Shown here: one piece after another, positions 1-7,865 of the stretch | Position numbering within the stretch: the stretch's first letter is position 1 | How the letters are laid out: each line of letters begins with the position of its first letter | NCBI GenBank assembly: GCA_011523445.1 | Contig: WTGT01000012.1 | Location: forward strand, 1 to 16,602 | Length of the DNA: 16,602 nt | Direction of reading: 5' to 3' | From: Paracoccaceae bacterium | GTDB taxonomy: Bacteria > Pseudomonadota > Alphaproteobacteria > Rhodobacterales > Rhodobacteraceae | Program-made: the position numbers and the translations under genes | The notes under the pieces: model-generated | Told to the model about the DNA's origin: nothing | Seen by the model: only the letters and a program-made list of their open reading frames with translations | Database searches by the model: none

Positions 1-41
1 CGATACTTGCTACGCAAAATCGCAAGACTACAAATAATTGA

Positions 42-236
42 GTCCACACCCTAGTAAAAGAGAATTACAGGAACCCTCCTTACAACGCTTCTAGATTTCT
101 GGAACTTCTGAATAAAAACAAGATGAGAGAACTTGCCGAACGGCTCAATAACAACAGAAATGTCCCATCCACCCCAAAAATAATAAAATCAGGTTCCATA
201 AATGTTACTAAAGGTTCCAAGGGTTATGAAACTTAA
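42..236 (+). pseudogene. Possible gene remnant or C-terminal fragment, unidentified
   Basis: This frame stays open from just after a TGA at 39-41 to a TAA at 234-236. It encodes a basic, Asn/Lys-rich, protein-like stretch containing RFLELLNKNK and LAERLNNN and ending in KGYET. There is no ATG near the front; the first internal ATG is at 123 and would give only 37 residues. In another frame, 1-54 reads as a short tail ending in IIESTP at a TAG, so a frameshift around position 40 could join the two. The stop overlaps an ATG at 226 that opens the next frame, as in tightly packed genes. I do not recognise the family. It may be a decayed gene end or chance coding in AT-rich DNA. Confidence 0.15.
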
Positions 237-414
237 ACATATCCTAATTCCTACCCTCTTCATTATCATTTCATGGGTGGTATTAGTCTGAGTAATAATT
301 GAATCGGTATACAGCAATTTGGAGGACAGACAATGGTTGTCAGCAATTTTTACAGGTGAATTTAGGTTGTTGGGGGACTGTTGGCAGTACAATTACGATT
401 TTTCCCGATTTTAA
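226..414 (+). pseudogene. Possible small exported or membrane protein broken by an in-frame TGA
   Basis: From ATG 226 the frame reads MKLKHILIPTLFIIISWVVL and one more residue, a basic start followed by a hydrophobic helix typical of a signal peptide or membrane anchor. A TGA at 289-291 then interrupts it. The same frame continues open to a TAA at 412-414 with protein-like residues, including SNLEDRQWLSAIFTGEF and LLGDCWQYNYDF. A purine-rich AAGGG lies just before the ATG. This fits a 62-residue small exported protein inactivated by one nonsense change, but a chance frame is possible. TGA is used as an ordinary stop elsewhere in the window (pckA, the TauE gene, mttB), so recoding is unlikely. 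No family recognised. Confidence 0.2.
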
Positions 415-704
415 CACTTGTATCCTGACTTAAGCCCTTTTCATACAACCATTCAGCTGGTGTCATTTTCACTGCCACAGATAATGGTCATCAGACCAAT
501 CAGAAGTATGGCCAAGAGATCATGTTGGAGCGTATGTAGGTACGGGGTCTTCGATATTCTCGAAAGGGAAGGAAATAGTAGGTTTTGTTCGCCTCAAAAA
601 CCAATTATTGTGGTCAATTCACAGTACATGGGAAAAATAACACCTGAAAATTTCAAAAGCTGTTACCCTAAAACCTAAATAAGGGAATTAAAAAAAAATT
701 TGCT
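415..704. other. Region without a supportable gene
   Basis: No frame here begins with a good start and ribosome binding site. The longest forward frame starts at TTG 418 and its residues look unlike a folded protein. Two other forward frames give short protein-like pieces (AGVIFTATDNG near 455-490 and VGAYVGTGSSIFSKGKEIV near 525-580), offset from each other, which could be fragments of one frameshifted gene. An A-tract runs over roughly 688-698 ahead of the candidate pckA promoter. No tRNA, repeat or hairpin terminator was recognised. Confidence 0.4.
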
Positions 705-734
705 TTAACTCTTAATTTGGTTTTTTCTTATACT
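705..734 (+). promoter_or_regulatory. Candidate sigma70-type promoter for pckA
   Basis: A -35-like TTAACT (705-710), an 18-bp spacer and a -10-like TATACT (729-734, five of six consensus bases) lie about 100 nt before the pckA ATG. A run of A immediately upstream (about 688-698) resembles an UP element. A weaker alternative is TTGAGT (759-764) with TAGACT (781-786). This is motif matching in AT-rich DNA only. Confidence 0.35.
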
Positions 735-835
735 AAATGAACAAAAACTTAACTTTATTTGAGTAGTCACTGTCCTGATTTAGACTGTATTTCCCCTCCC
801 TCTCCCAAATTTCCAATTACTCTTCAACTGGTAGT

Positions 836-2434
836 ATGACTAACAAAATATCCGCAATAATCCCTACAGGCAATCACCTTCTGAAACCCTTCCCCGTGAA
901 GGAGGGATATATCAATTTTTCCCAAATCAACCTTTATGAGACTGCCTTGTTGCAAGGAGAAGCCAAAATGGGCTTTGGAGGCCCTCTGATGGTTACAACC
1001 GGTAAATTTACCGGACGATCACCTAAGGACAAATTCACTGTATTTTCGGAAGAACTCAAGGATACCATCTGGTGGGAAAACAATGCCCCCATTAGTGAAG
1101 AGAATTTTGAGAACCTCAAGGAAGATTTCCTGAAATTTGTGGCCAACCAGAGGGTCTACGTCAAGGATGTCTATGCTTGTGCAGAATACGAGAATCGTCT
1201 CCGGATCCGGTTTGTCAATTGTCTGGCCTGGCATGCGATTTTTGTTGGAACCTTGTTTGAGTTGCCAAGCGAGGAGGAATTGGAAAGCTTTGAACCGGAT
1301 TTGATTGTCATCAACGCCCCAGATTTCAGAGCTGATCCCAAACGGCATGGCTGTGGATCTGAAACGGTCATTGCAACAAACTACAAGGAAAACTTGATTT
1401 TGATCGGTGGTACGCAATATGTGGGAGAAAACAAGAAAAGCGTATTTGGATATCTGAACTATGCCCTTCCTCCCAAGGGCATCTTGACCATGCATTGTTC
1501 TGCCAACCATGCCAAGGATGATCCAGACGATACAGCTCTGTTTTTTGGTCTTTCCGGAACCGGCAAAACATCCCTTTCTGCTGATCCCGACAGGATATTG
1601 ATCGGTGATGATGAACACGGATGGTCTGCTAGGGGCGTCTTCAACATAGAAGATGGCTGCTATGCCAAAACAAATGGTTTGAATGCCGTGGATGAACCAG
1701 ATCTGTACGAGGTCTCAAGATCATACGGAACAATTATCGAAAACATGACCTTTGATTCGGAAACCAGAATCCCCAATTATGATGATACAAGTATTACTCA
1801 AAACGGGCGATGTTCATATTCCCTCAATAAAATCTCCTATGCATCGGAAACCCGTCTGGCTAAACACCCAAGGAATATTTTCTTCCTGACCTGTGATGTT
1901 TACGGGATTCTTCCTCCCGTTTCACTCCTTACTCCTGCTCAGGCCATGTATCATTTTCTATCGGGTTTCACATCCAAGGTTGCAGGTACAGAAACAGGAG
2001 TAGATGATCCTGCAGCAACTTTTTCAGCCTGTTTTGGTAAACCATTTCTACCCTTACCCCCGATCGTTTACGGCAATCTATTTCGAGAAAAGGTAAAAAG
2101 GCACAAGGTCAGGTGCTGGTTGGTAAATACGGGATGGACCGGTGGCAGATACGGGATTGGAAAGAGGATATCCATCAAGCATACCCGAACAATACTGACG
2201 GCAGTTCTAAATAGTGAAATTGATCATAATTCGGTTCGGAAGGATCCTGTTTTCGGGTTTGAAGTTCCTCTAAGGATCGATAATATCCCTGATCAATTGC
2301 TTAACCCCCGGAATACCTGGGAAAATCCAGATGAATATGACAGGGTGGCCGAGACGCTGAAAGCAAAATTTCAGGCAAACTTCAAGCAATTTGAGGAATT
2401 CGTTGACAGTGAAGTTCTGGAAATTGTTCTCTGA
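836..2434 (+). CDS. pckA: Phosphoenolpyruvate carboxykinase (ATP)
   Basis: It converts oxaloacetate and ATP to phosphoenolpyruvate, CO2 and ADP, the cytosolic entry step of gluconeogenesis. The 532-residue length matches the ATP-type family. TGKFTGRSPKDKF (residues 55-67) is the oxaloacetate-binding loop. GLSGTGKT (238-245) is the kinase-1a P-loop, and GDDEHGW (257-263) is the kinase-2 metal-binding segment. The ATG at 836 aligns with usual family starts, although no clear Shine-Dalgarno precedes it. In many alphaproteobacteria pckA lies near chvG-chvI and hprK, but none of these is visible here. The stop is only 9 bp from the stop of the convergent TauE-family gene, leaving no room for a separate terminator. 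Identification is secure. Confidence 0.97.
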   Translation: MTNKISAIIPTGNHLLKPFPVKEGYINFSQINLYETALLQGEAKMGFGGPLMVTTGKFTGRSPKDKFTVFSEELKDTIWWENNAPISEENFENLKEDFLKFVANQRVYVKDVYACAEYENRLRIRFVNCLAWHAIFVGTLFELPSEEELESFEPDLIVINAPDFRADPKRHGCGSETVIATNYKENLILIGGTQYVGENKKSVFGYLNYALPPKGILTMHCSANHAKDDPDDTALFFGLSGTGKTSLSADPDRILIGDDEHGWSARGVFNIEDGCYAKTNGLNAVDEPDLYEVSRSYGTIIENMTFDSETRIPNYDDTSITQNGRCSYSLNKISYASETRLAKHPRNIFFLTCDVYGILPPVSLLTPAQAMYHFLSGFTSKVAGTETGVDDPAATFSACFGKPFLPLPPIVYGNLFREKVKRHKVRCWLVNTGWTGGRYGIGKRISIKHTRTILTAVLNSEIDHNSVRKDPVFGFEVPLRIDNIPDQLLNPRNTWENPDEYDRVAETLKAKFQANFKQFEEFVDSEVLEIVL

Positions 2435-2443
2435 ACTAGTGTT

Positions 2444-3211
2444 TCACCACAATCCACGCACAATCAGATTGAGTCCAGCGATTACCAATATTACCTGAAC
2501 GCATTGTCTGAACCTGTCTGAATCAAGCCTGTTCTGAACTTTAATTCCAAAAAACAGCCCTAAAATGGAGGGAATGATCAATAACAGGGACATGGGGATT
2601 GTTTGATAATTCAAGACTTCCGTATTGAAATGGGCAATGATCAGAATAACCGAACCTGCGCTGTAGATAACACCCTGTGCAAGTATGTTTTCCCTTTTGC
2701 CAATGTCCAGGGACAAAAGGTAGGTCACAACCAACGGAGCCCACACTCCAGCAAAACCACCTCCAAACCCAGCTATCATACCTGCAATGTACTCTCCCGG
2801 CTTCTGATAGTTCTCCGGGAGTCTCATTTTCCAGCCCCTAAGCTGCAGTAAGGCAATAACCGTTATAGGTAGACCCAGAATCAAAAACAGTAACGATTTG
2901 CTCAAGGCCAATACCAAAGGAGAAGAAACAAAGAGGCAAAGGCATAAGGTAACCGTTATACGAAAATATCTTGCAAATGCCTTAAGGATAAGGTCCATCT
3001 TGAACTGGAACATTTGCAGGGCATTGACTACCAAAAGGGCAAACAACAGAAAGGATACCGCTAATTCGGGATCGAAAACTACCCCCAGACCACTGATCAT
3101 GATCATGGGGAATCCAAACCCGGTTACCCCTTTGATAAATCCACCAAAAAAGGGGACAAAAACCAAAACAAACAATTGTAAAATGTTGATTTCTGATAAA
3201 CCAAATTCCAT
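2444..3211 (-). CDS. TauE/SafE family membrane permease
   Basis: This 255-residue, very hydrophobic protein has about eight predicted membrane helices. Near the N terminus it carries a glycine-rich KGVTGFGFPM signature (about residues 23-32), and at mid-protein a second glycine-rich segment, GMIAGFGGGFAGVW. Two such repeats around helices are typical of the TauE/SafE (formerly DUF81) family, whose members export sulfite, sulfoacetate or other organosulfonates; many have unknown substrates. An AGGT lies five bases before the ATG. The gene is convergent with pckA and divergent from the acyl-CoA dehydrogenase gene across 92 bp. No sulfur-metabolism gene is next to it, so the substrate cannot be inferred. 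Confidence 0.88.
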   Translation of the reverse strand: MEFGLSEINILQLFVLVFVPFFGGFIKGVTGFGFPMIMISGLGVVFDPELAVSFLLFALLVVNALQMFQFKMDLILKAFARYFRITVTLCLCLFVSSPLVLALSKSLLFLILGLPITVIALLQLRGWKMRLPENYQKPGEYIAGMIAGFGGGFAGVWAPLVVTYLLSLDIGKRENILAQGVIYSAGSVILIIAHFNTEVLNYQTIPMSLLLIIPSILGLFFGIKVQNRLDSDRFRQCVQVILVIAGLNLIVRGLW

Positions 3212-3303
3212 TTGCTACCTGTTCATGGGTTGTTTCGACCAGTCTTTGAACAAAACCAATTACGACAACTCTAACAAATTTTCAATCTAAGCAATTTCCA
3301 ACA

Positions 3304-4980
3304 ATGACCAATACCAGATCAATAGACACCATTTTGCTTCCTAATCTACTTAATTCAGCCTTGAGTGCCATCAATGACCTTGATTCCATGTTGGCCAATT
3401 TAACAAAGGAACTGCAACAAAGTGTCGTTGTTGATGGCAAGGTTTCTCAGGCCAAGCTTGAAGAAGGTCAATATGAAGTTCATTCTTTTTCCTGGGTGGC
3501 AACATATGTCGAGGCTCTCAAGCAATTATATTTCTGGGGGCAATCCCTAGAAGCGAATGGCGAGTTTGATGAACTGAATGCCCTTCTGCTACAAATCGGG
3601 TTTGGGGAATATCTGAGTCAGTTGGAAGGTGGAATACCCATGAATCAGGGTGAAATCGCAAGGATTTCACAAATTGTCCAGGATTTTAGCTGGACCAAAA
3701 GTGAAGGCTGGCAGCAATTATCATCCCATGGCAATTCCCCGGTAGCCAGAAATCGCCTAGTTGAATTGATGCAGAATCAGTTGGGGGTAGCCAGTTATGG
3801 CAATACTGGTCAGGATGAGGATGTTGAATTTATCAGGGATCAGTTCTCACGCTTTGTCATGGAGAAAGTTGCCCCCCATGCCCAACAATGGCATCTGGAC
3901 AATTCGCTAATTCCGATGGAGTTGGTAGATGAATTGGCCGAATTGGGAGTTTTTGGACTGACAATCTCGGGAGATTACGGTGGTTCCGAGCTTCCCAAAA
4001 TAGGGATGTGTGTCGTCTCGGAAGAGCTGTCAAGGGGGTTTTTGGGGGTTGGTTCTCTTGCTACCAGATGTGAAATTGCCTCTGAGTTGATTAGCAAGGG
4101 GGGTACAGATGAACAAAAGGACAAGTGGCTACCCCTTATTGCGAGTGGTGAAGTCAAACCCACAGCGGTTTTTACTGAACCCGGTTCCGGTTCAGATCTT
4201 GGATCGCTTATCACCAAGGGGAAAAAAGATGGTGACAATTATCGGATAACAGGTAACAAAACCTGGATTACCCATGCCGGCAGAGCCAACTTGATGACCT
4301 TGCTGGTCAGAACCGATCCTGAATCGAGTAATTATCGGGGATTGTCCATGATGCTGGCTGAAAAAACCGCCGGTACCGATGATGACCCCTTTCCGGATCA
4401 AGGTATCACGGGAACAGAAATTGATGTTATCGGGTATCGGGGAATGAAGGAATATGAATTGTCCTTCTCCGATTTTCCTGTACCGGTTTCCAATCTCCTA
4501 GGTGGTCAGGAGGGTTTGGGATTCAAGCAACTCATGGAAACCTTTGAATCAGCCCGAATCCAGACTGCAGCCAGAGCCATAGGAGTTGCCCAATCTGCTC
4601 TTGATGCTTCCCTGAAGTATGCGTTGGAACGGTACCAGTTTGGCAAGCCGATAGTCAATTTTGCGAGGGTAGGTTCGAAACTGGCCATAATGGCCGTTGA
4701 AATAATGATGGCTCGTCAACTTACCTATTATTCAGCCCGTCAGAAAGACCGGGGTCGTAGATGTGACCTTGAAGCAGGCATGGCCAAGCTTCTTGGTGCG
4801 AGAGTGGCTTGGGCAGCAGCCGATAATGGCGTTCAAATCCATGGTGGTAACGGCTTCGCAATGGAATTTGACATCAGTAGAATTCTTTGTGATGCTAGAA
4901 TCTTGAACATCTTCGAAGGGGCAGCTGAAATCCAGGCTAATGTTATTGCCCGAAGATTACTGGACCCGAAAGCAAACTAA
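3304..4980 (+). CDS. mcd: Acyl-CoA dehydrogenase, probable (2S)-methylsuccinyl-CoA dehydrogenase
   Basis: This is an FAD-dependent acyl-CoA dehydrogenase of 558 residues. Ordinary family members are about 380-400 residues; here the canonical fold begins near residue 171, after an extra N-terminal domain of about 170 residues with VATYVEALKQLYFW. That architecture is known for (2S)-methylsuccinyl-CoA dehydrogenase, which oxidises methylsuccinyl-CoA to mesaconyl-CoA in the ethylmalonyl-CoA pathway of acetate and C1 assimilation. Core motifs are TEPGSGSDL (291-299, flavin/substrate loop), RYQFGK (443-448) and FEGAAEIQ, with Glu538 at the usual catalytic-base position. No strong ribosome binding site precedes the ATG. 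No other pathway gene (ccr, ecm, mch) is adjacent. The dehydrogenase assignment is firm; the substrate rests on the extension and overall resemblance. Confidence 0.75.
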   Translation: MTNTRSIDTILLPNLLNSALSAINDLDSMLANLTKELQQSVVVDGKVSQAKLEEGQYEVHSFSWVATYVEALKQLYFWGQSLEANGEFDELNALLLQIGFGEYLSQLEGGIPMNQGEIARISQIVQDFSWTKSEGWQQLSSHGNSPVARNRLVELMQNQLGVASYGNTGQDEDVEFIRDQFSRFVMEKVAPHAQQWHLDNSLIPMELVDELAELGVFGLTISGDYGGSELPKIGMCVVSEELSRGFLGVGSLATRCEIASELISKGGTDEQKDKWLPLIASGEVKPTAVFTEPGSGSDLGSLITKGKKDGDNYRITGNKTWITHAGRANLMTLLVRTDPESSNYRGLSMMLAEKTAGTDDDPFPDQGITGTEIDVIGYRGMKEYELSFSDFPVPVSNLLGGQEGLGFKQLMETFESARIQTAARAIGVAQSALDASLKYALERYQFGKPIVNFARVGSKLAIMAVEIMMARQLTYYSARQKDRGRRCDLEAGMAKLLGARVAWAAADNGVQIHGGNGFAMEFDISRILCDARILNIFEGAAEIQANVIARRLLDPKAN

Positions 4981-5015
4981 ACGGTTTATGTTTGCAAAAT
5001 ATTGAATTATTGAAA

Positions 5016-5507
5016 TTACTTCTTTGGTGTCAGGGTGTAAGGTCGGCTAATTACTCTGGCCTGGAGTTCCGATTTCTCTTTCTTGACAGGGTTGGGTTGG
5101 AAAGCCAGTTCGCTGTGCTGGGCACAATACCCCTTGTTCAATAGGGTTGGTTTGCCACAAAACCAGAAATTCTTGGTCGAGGGATCCCCGATGGGCCATC
5201 GGCAGGTTTTTTCATTCAAATACAACAGGGAGAGCCTTCGATCTTCCAACTGGGTTGGCTGCGTATCCCCAGTTGATTGACCATTCAACTGTTTGTCAAT
5301 CTTGTCTCGGGTAGCTTTATTCTCTTCCTTATCGAGGCTTGTCTCATTTGTCGCATTTGAATTGGGTTTTTTTACACCCAAGCGGTTTAATTTGCCGATT
5401 ACTGCATTGCGAGACTTGGAAATTTTATTGGATATTTCGGTAGCGGTCTTACCTTCCTTCCACATATTTACGGCTTTATTGACCTGTTGAGTAGTCCAAG
5501 CCACCAT
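5016..5507 (-). CDS. gcrA: GcrA-family cell-cycle regulator
   Basis: GcrA is an alphaproteobacterial transcription factor that works with sigma70 at promoters carrying CcrM-methylated GANTC sites, activating cell-division and polarity genes. The 163-residue product begins with the helix-turn-helix signature (TATEISNKIS then SRNAVIGKLNRLG, residues 21-44). A polar linker follows, then the conserved C-terminal block with CRWPIGDP (102-109), Cys117, Cys128 and His131 (GYCAQH). A strong GGGGGAGG precedes the ATG. Divergent placement next to argD is a common alphaproteobacterial arrangement. The linker is unusually rich in Lys, Asn and Thr where high-GC relatives have Ala/Pro, consistent with lower GC. 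Identification is strong. Confidence 0.93.
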   Translation of the reverse strand: MVAWTTQQVNKAVNMWKEGKTATEISNKISKSRNAVIGKLNRLGVKKPNSNATNETSLDKEENKATRDKIDKQLNGQSTGDTQPTQLEDRRLSLLYLNEKTCRWPIGDPSTKNFWFCGKPTLLNKGYCAQHSELAFQPNPVKKEKSELQARVISRPYTLTPKK

Positions 5508-5761
5508 AAATTTCCTCCCCCGATTAGACTAAATCACTTTACATTGCTGGTTAGAGCAGTTACTGCCAAAACAAAAAATATGGCTTGGTACAAATTTTTC
5601 AAGTTTGATCAGGTTGTGAATCATCCGGTAACTGAAAAGCCTCAAACCCAATTATATTTACTGCAACTAATAAATTACCTGTCCGGTTTGTAATAATGGT
5701 TGGTTTAAATTGTCCGGCGGGTTCATATATCAAAGGGTCCAACAACTTGATATGGAACGGA
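5508..5761. promoter_or_regulatory. Divergent gcrA-argD intergenic region
   Basis: This 254-bp gap should hold the promoters of gcrA (minus) and argDF (plus). It contains one GANTC site, GAATC at 5618-5622. A 37-codon frame (ATG 5580 to TAA 5691-5693) has no ribosome binding site and no recognisable product. I saw no convincing -35/-10 pair or ARG-box-like palindrome. Confidence 0.4.
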
Positions 5762-6949
5762 ATGATGATTGACGCGGTGATGCCAACTTATGCCCGAACC
5801 TCCATGGGTTTTGAAAAGGGAGATGGCTGTTGGCTTTATGGAACTGATGGAAACAAATACCTGGATGCTGGAGCCGGTATTGCCGTAAATGCGCTGGGGC
5901 ACAGCAATCCAATATTGGTTGAAGCCCTGATTGACCAAGCCAATAAGGTTTGGCATACCTCAAATCTCTACAGGATCCCCAAACAGGAGGAACTTGCATC
6001 CCTGCTGGTGGAAAACACCTTTGCAGATACGGTATTCTTTACCAATAGCGGAGCTGAAGCTGTTGAATGCACTGTCAAGGTCATACGAAAGTATTGGGAC
6101 CAGCAAGGTCATCCGGAACGAAATGAAATAATCACTTTCAACAATTCCTTTCATGGCCGAACACTGGGTATGATTTCTGCAGCAGGAAGTGACAAGCTGA
6201 CCAAGGGATTTGGACCCTTGTTACCGGGTTTTGTTCAGGTTGAACCTGCCGATATTACCAGGATCAGAGAAGCCTTGACCGAGAAAACAGCCGGTATACT
6301 GGTCGAACCTATTTTGGGAGAAGGGGGTATCATACCCCTACCTGACAGTTTCTTGAGGGAACTGAGGTGGCTTTGCGATGAAGAAGGGATACTCCTTGCG
6401 CTTGACGAAATACAATGCGGGATGGGCAGGACCGGCAAATTGTTTGCTCATGAATGGGCGGGTATAACCCCGGATATCATGGCCATTGCAAAAGGTATTG
6501 GAGGTGGTTTCCCCCTTGGTGCCTGCCTTGCGACCGAAAAAACTGCCCAAGGCATGACTGCGGGTACTCATGGCTCGACATATGGCGGCAACCCTTTGGC
6601 CTGTGCGGTGGGGTGTAGGGTTTTGAGTATAATTGCCGATGAAACCTTTTTGGAAAATGTCAGACAATCTGCCCGTTGGCTTAGACAGCAAATTGAATCG
6701 GTTATCGCTATCTATCCTGATATTTTTGAGGAGGTTCGAGGCGAGGGCCTTATGTTGGGACTGAAATGCAAGGTTAACAATATGGATGTTGTCAATTCCT
6801 GCTATGACCAGCATTTGTTGACCGTACCGGGTGGTGATAACGTAATCAGAATACTTCCACCGCTCATCATTGTCGAGGAAGAACTCGTGCAAATGATAAC
6901 AAGGTTGGAAAAAGCCGCAACCAGTCTAAAGGAAAATTGCCATGCCTGA
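5762..6949 (+). CDS. argD: Acetylornithine aminotransferase
   Basis: This PLP-dependent class-III aminotransferase makes N-acetylornithine from N-acetylglutamate semialdehyde in arginine biosynthesis; homologues may also serve lysine biosynthesis. Starting at ATG 5762 gives 395 residues beginning MMIDAVMPTYART, as in the family. The frame is open back to ATG 5696, but those 22 extra residues look unlike ArgD. A GGAACGG at 5754-5760 supports starting at 5762 or the adjacent ATG 5765. Visible motifs are TNSGAEAVE (cofactor site), HGRTLG, DEIQCGMGRTG (pyridine-binding Asp) and AIAKGIGGGFPLGA, with the Schiff-base Lys at about residue 244. The last 8 nt overlap argF, indicating translational coupling. 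Identification is secure; the exact start is less so. Confidence 0.95.
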   Translation: MMIDAVMPTYARTSMGFEKGDGCWLYGTDGNKYLDAGAGIAVNALGHSNPILVEALIDQANKVWHTSNLYRIPKQEELASLLVENTFADTVFFTNSGAEAVECTVKVIRKYWDQQGHPERNEIITFNNSFHGRTLGMISAAGSDKLTKGFGPLLPGFVQVEPADITRIREALTEKTAGILVEPILGEGGIIPLPDSFLRELRWLCDEEGILLALDEIQCGMGRTGKLFAHEWAGITPDIMAIAKGIGGGFPLGACLATEKTAQGMTAGTHGSTYGGNPLACAVGCRVLSIIADETFLENVRQSARWLRQQIESVIAIYPDIFEEVRGEGLMLGLKCKVNNMDVVNSCYDQHLLTVPGGDNVIRILPPLIIVEEELVQMITRLEKAATSLKENCHA

Positions 6950-7865
6950 TTTTCTGGAATTGTGTGAGGTTTCAGCCAAGGATCTCAGATTGATCCTGGA
7001 GGATGCCCGAAAGGTAAAAATGGAGCGTAATGGCAAAACGAGGGGAGTCCTGGATGCTGGAACACCTTTGTCCGATTTTGTTGTTGCTCTGATATTCGAG
7101 AAACATTCGACCAGAACCCGTTTGTCATTTGATGTGGGTGTTCGTCAAATGGGAGGTCAATCCATCGTTCTTGCCAGCACTGACCTGCATAGATCCAGAG
7201 GGGAATCGGTCAAGGACACTGCCTTGATGTTGTCACGGTATGTAGACCTCATCATGATCAGGACATATGCCGACAAGGTCATCAGGGAAATGGTTGAACA
7301 TGCATCGGTACCTGTGATCAATGGCTTGACGGATTACAGCCATCCCTGCCAGATCATGGCCGATGTTATGACCTTTGAAGAAAAGGCAGGCCCGATCAAG
7401 GGTAAAACGGTTGTGTGGGTTGGTACAGGTAACAATGTCTGCAATTCATTCCTTCACGCAGCCGGTCAATTTGGTTTCAATTTCGTATTTTGTGGACCTG
7501 AAAGATTTGACCCGGATCAGAAAGCGGTCTCTTTTGCAACTTCAAGAGGTAGTGCATTTGTCATTGACAGGAACCCTTTCAATTGTGTCAAGGATGCCGA
7601 TTTGATTGTTACCGATGCTTGGATTTCAATGCATGAGGAAGCTGATCAGGACTATAAGCAAAAATTGAATGCATTCCAGGTTAACAAGGAGTTGCTGTCA
7701 TTTGCCAAACCCGATGTTGTGTTTATGCATTGCTTGCCGGCTCATCGGGAAGAGGAAGTGACTTCCGAAGTTCTTGATGGGCCTAATTCGGTCGTACTAG
7801 ACGAGGCGGAAAATCGTCTTCATGTCCAGAAATCAATCATGAAATGGTGCCTGGGATTGATTTAA
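6942..7865 (+). CDS. argF: Ornithine carbamoyltransferase
   Basis: It transfers the carbamoyl group of carbamoyl phosphate to ornithine, giving citrulline in arginine biosynthesis. The 307-residue product has the carbamoyl-phosphate loop STRTR (56-60), the HPCQ motif (134-137) and the ornithine-binding HCLPAHR (263-269), all intact. The ATG lies inside the 3' end of argD, with AAGGAAA about seven bases upstream. Its TAA shares the palindrome TTAA with the stop of the convergent EamA gene, so the two transcripts must overlap. In many alphaproteobacteria hslO follows argF; it is absent here. Confidence 0.97.
   Translation: MPDFLELCEVSAKDLRLILEDARKVKMERNGKTRGVLDAGTPLSDFVVALIFEKHSTRTRLSFDVGVRQMGGQSIVLASTDLHRSRGESVKDTALMLSRYVDLIMIRTYADKVIREMVEHASVPVINGLTDYSHPCQIMADVMTFEEKAGPIKGKTVVWVGTGNNVCNSFLHAAGQFGFNFVFCGPERFDPDQKAVSFATSRGSAFVIDRNPFNCVKDADLIVTDAWISMHEEADQDYKQKLNAFQVNKELLSFAKPDVVFMHCLPAHREEEVTSEVLDGPNSVVLDEAENRLHVQKSIMKWCLGLI

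Noticed and set aside
289..291. TGA recoding (Sec or Trp) in the small left-edge frame
   Set aside because: TGA is the normal stop of pckA, the TauE-family gene and the MttB-family gene here, and no SECIS-like hairpin was seen after 291; a nonsense mutation or chance frame is simpler.
1019..1618. 199-codon reverse frame inside pckA
   Set aside because: It lies wholly opposite a clearly conserved pckA and has no family-like sequence or ribosome binding site; it is a shadow frame.
5696..5761. 22-residue N-terminal extension of ArgD from ATG 5696
   Set aside because: The extension does not resemble ArgD N termini, whereas the ATG at 5762 begins the usual MIDAVMPTYAR-type start with a purine-rich ribosome binding site.
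6338..6892. 184-codon reverse frame inside argD
   Set aside because: It is opposite conserved argD motifs, with composition unlike a folded protein; a shadow frame.
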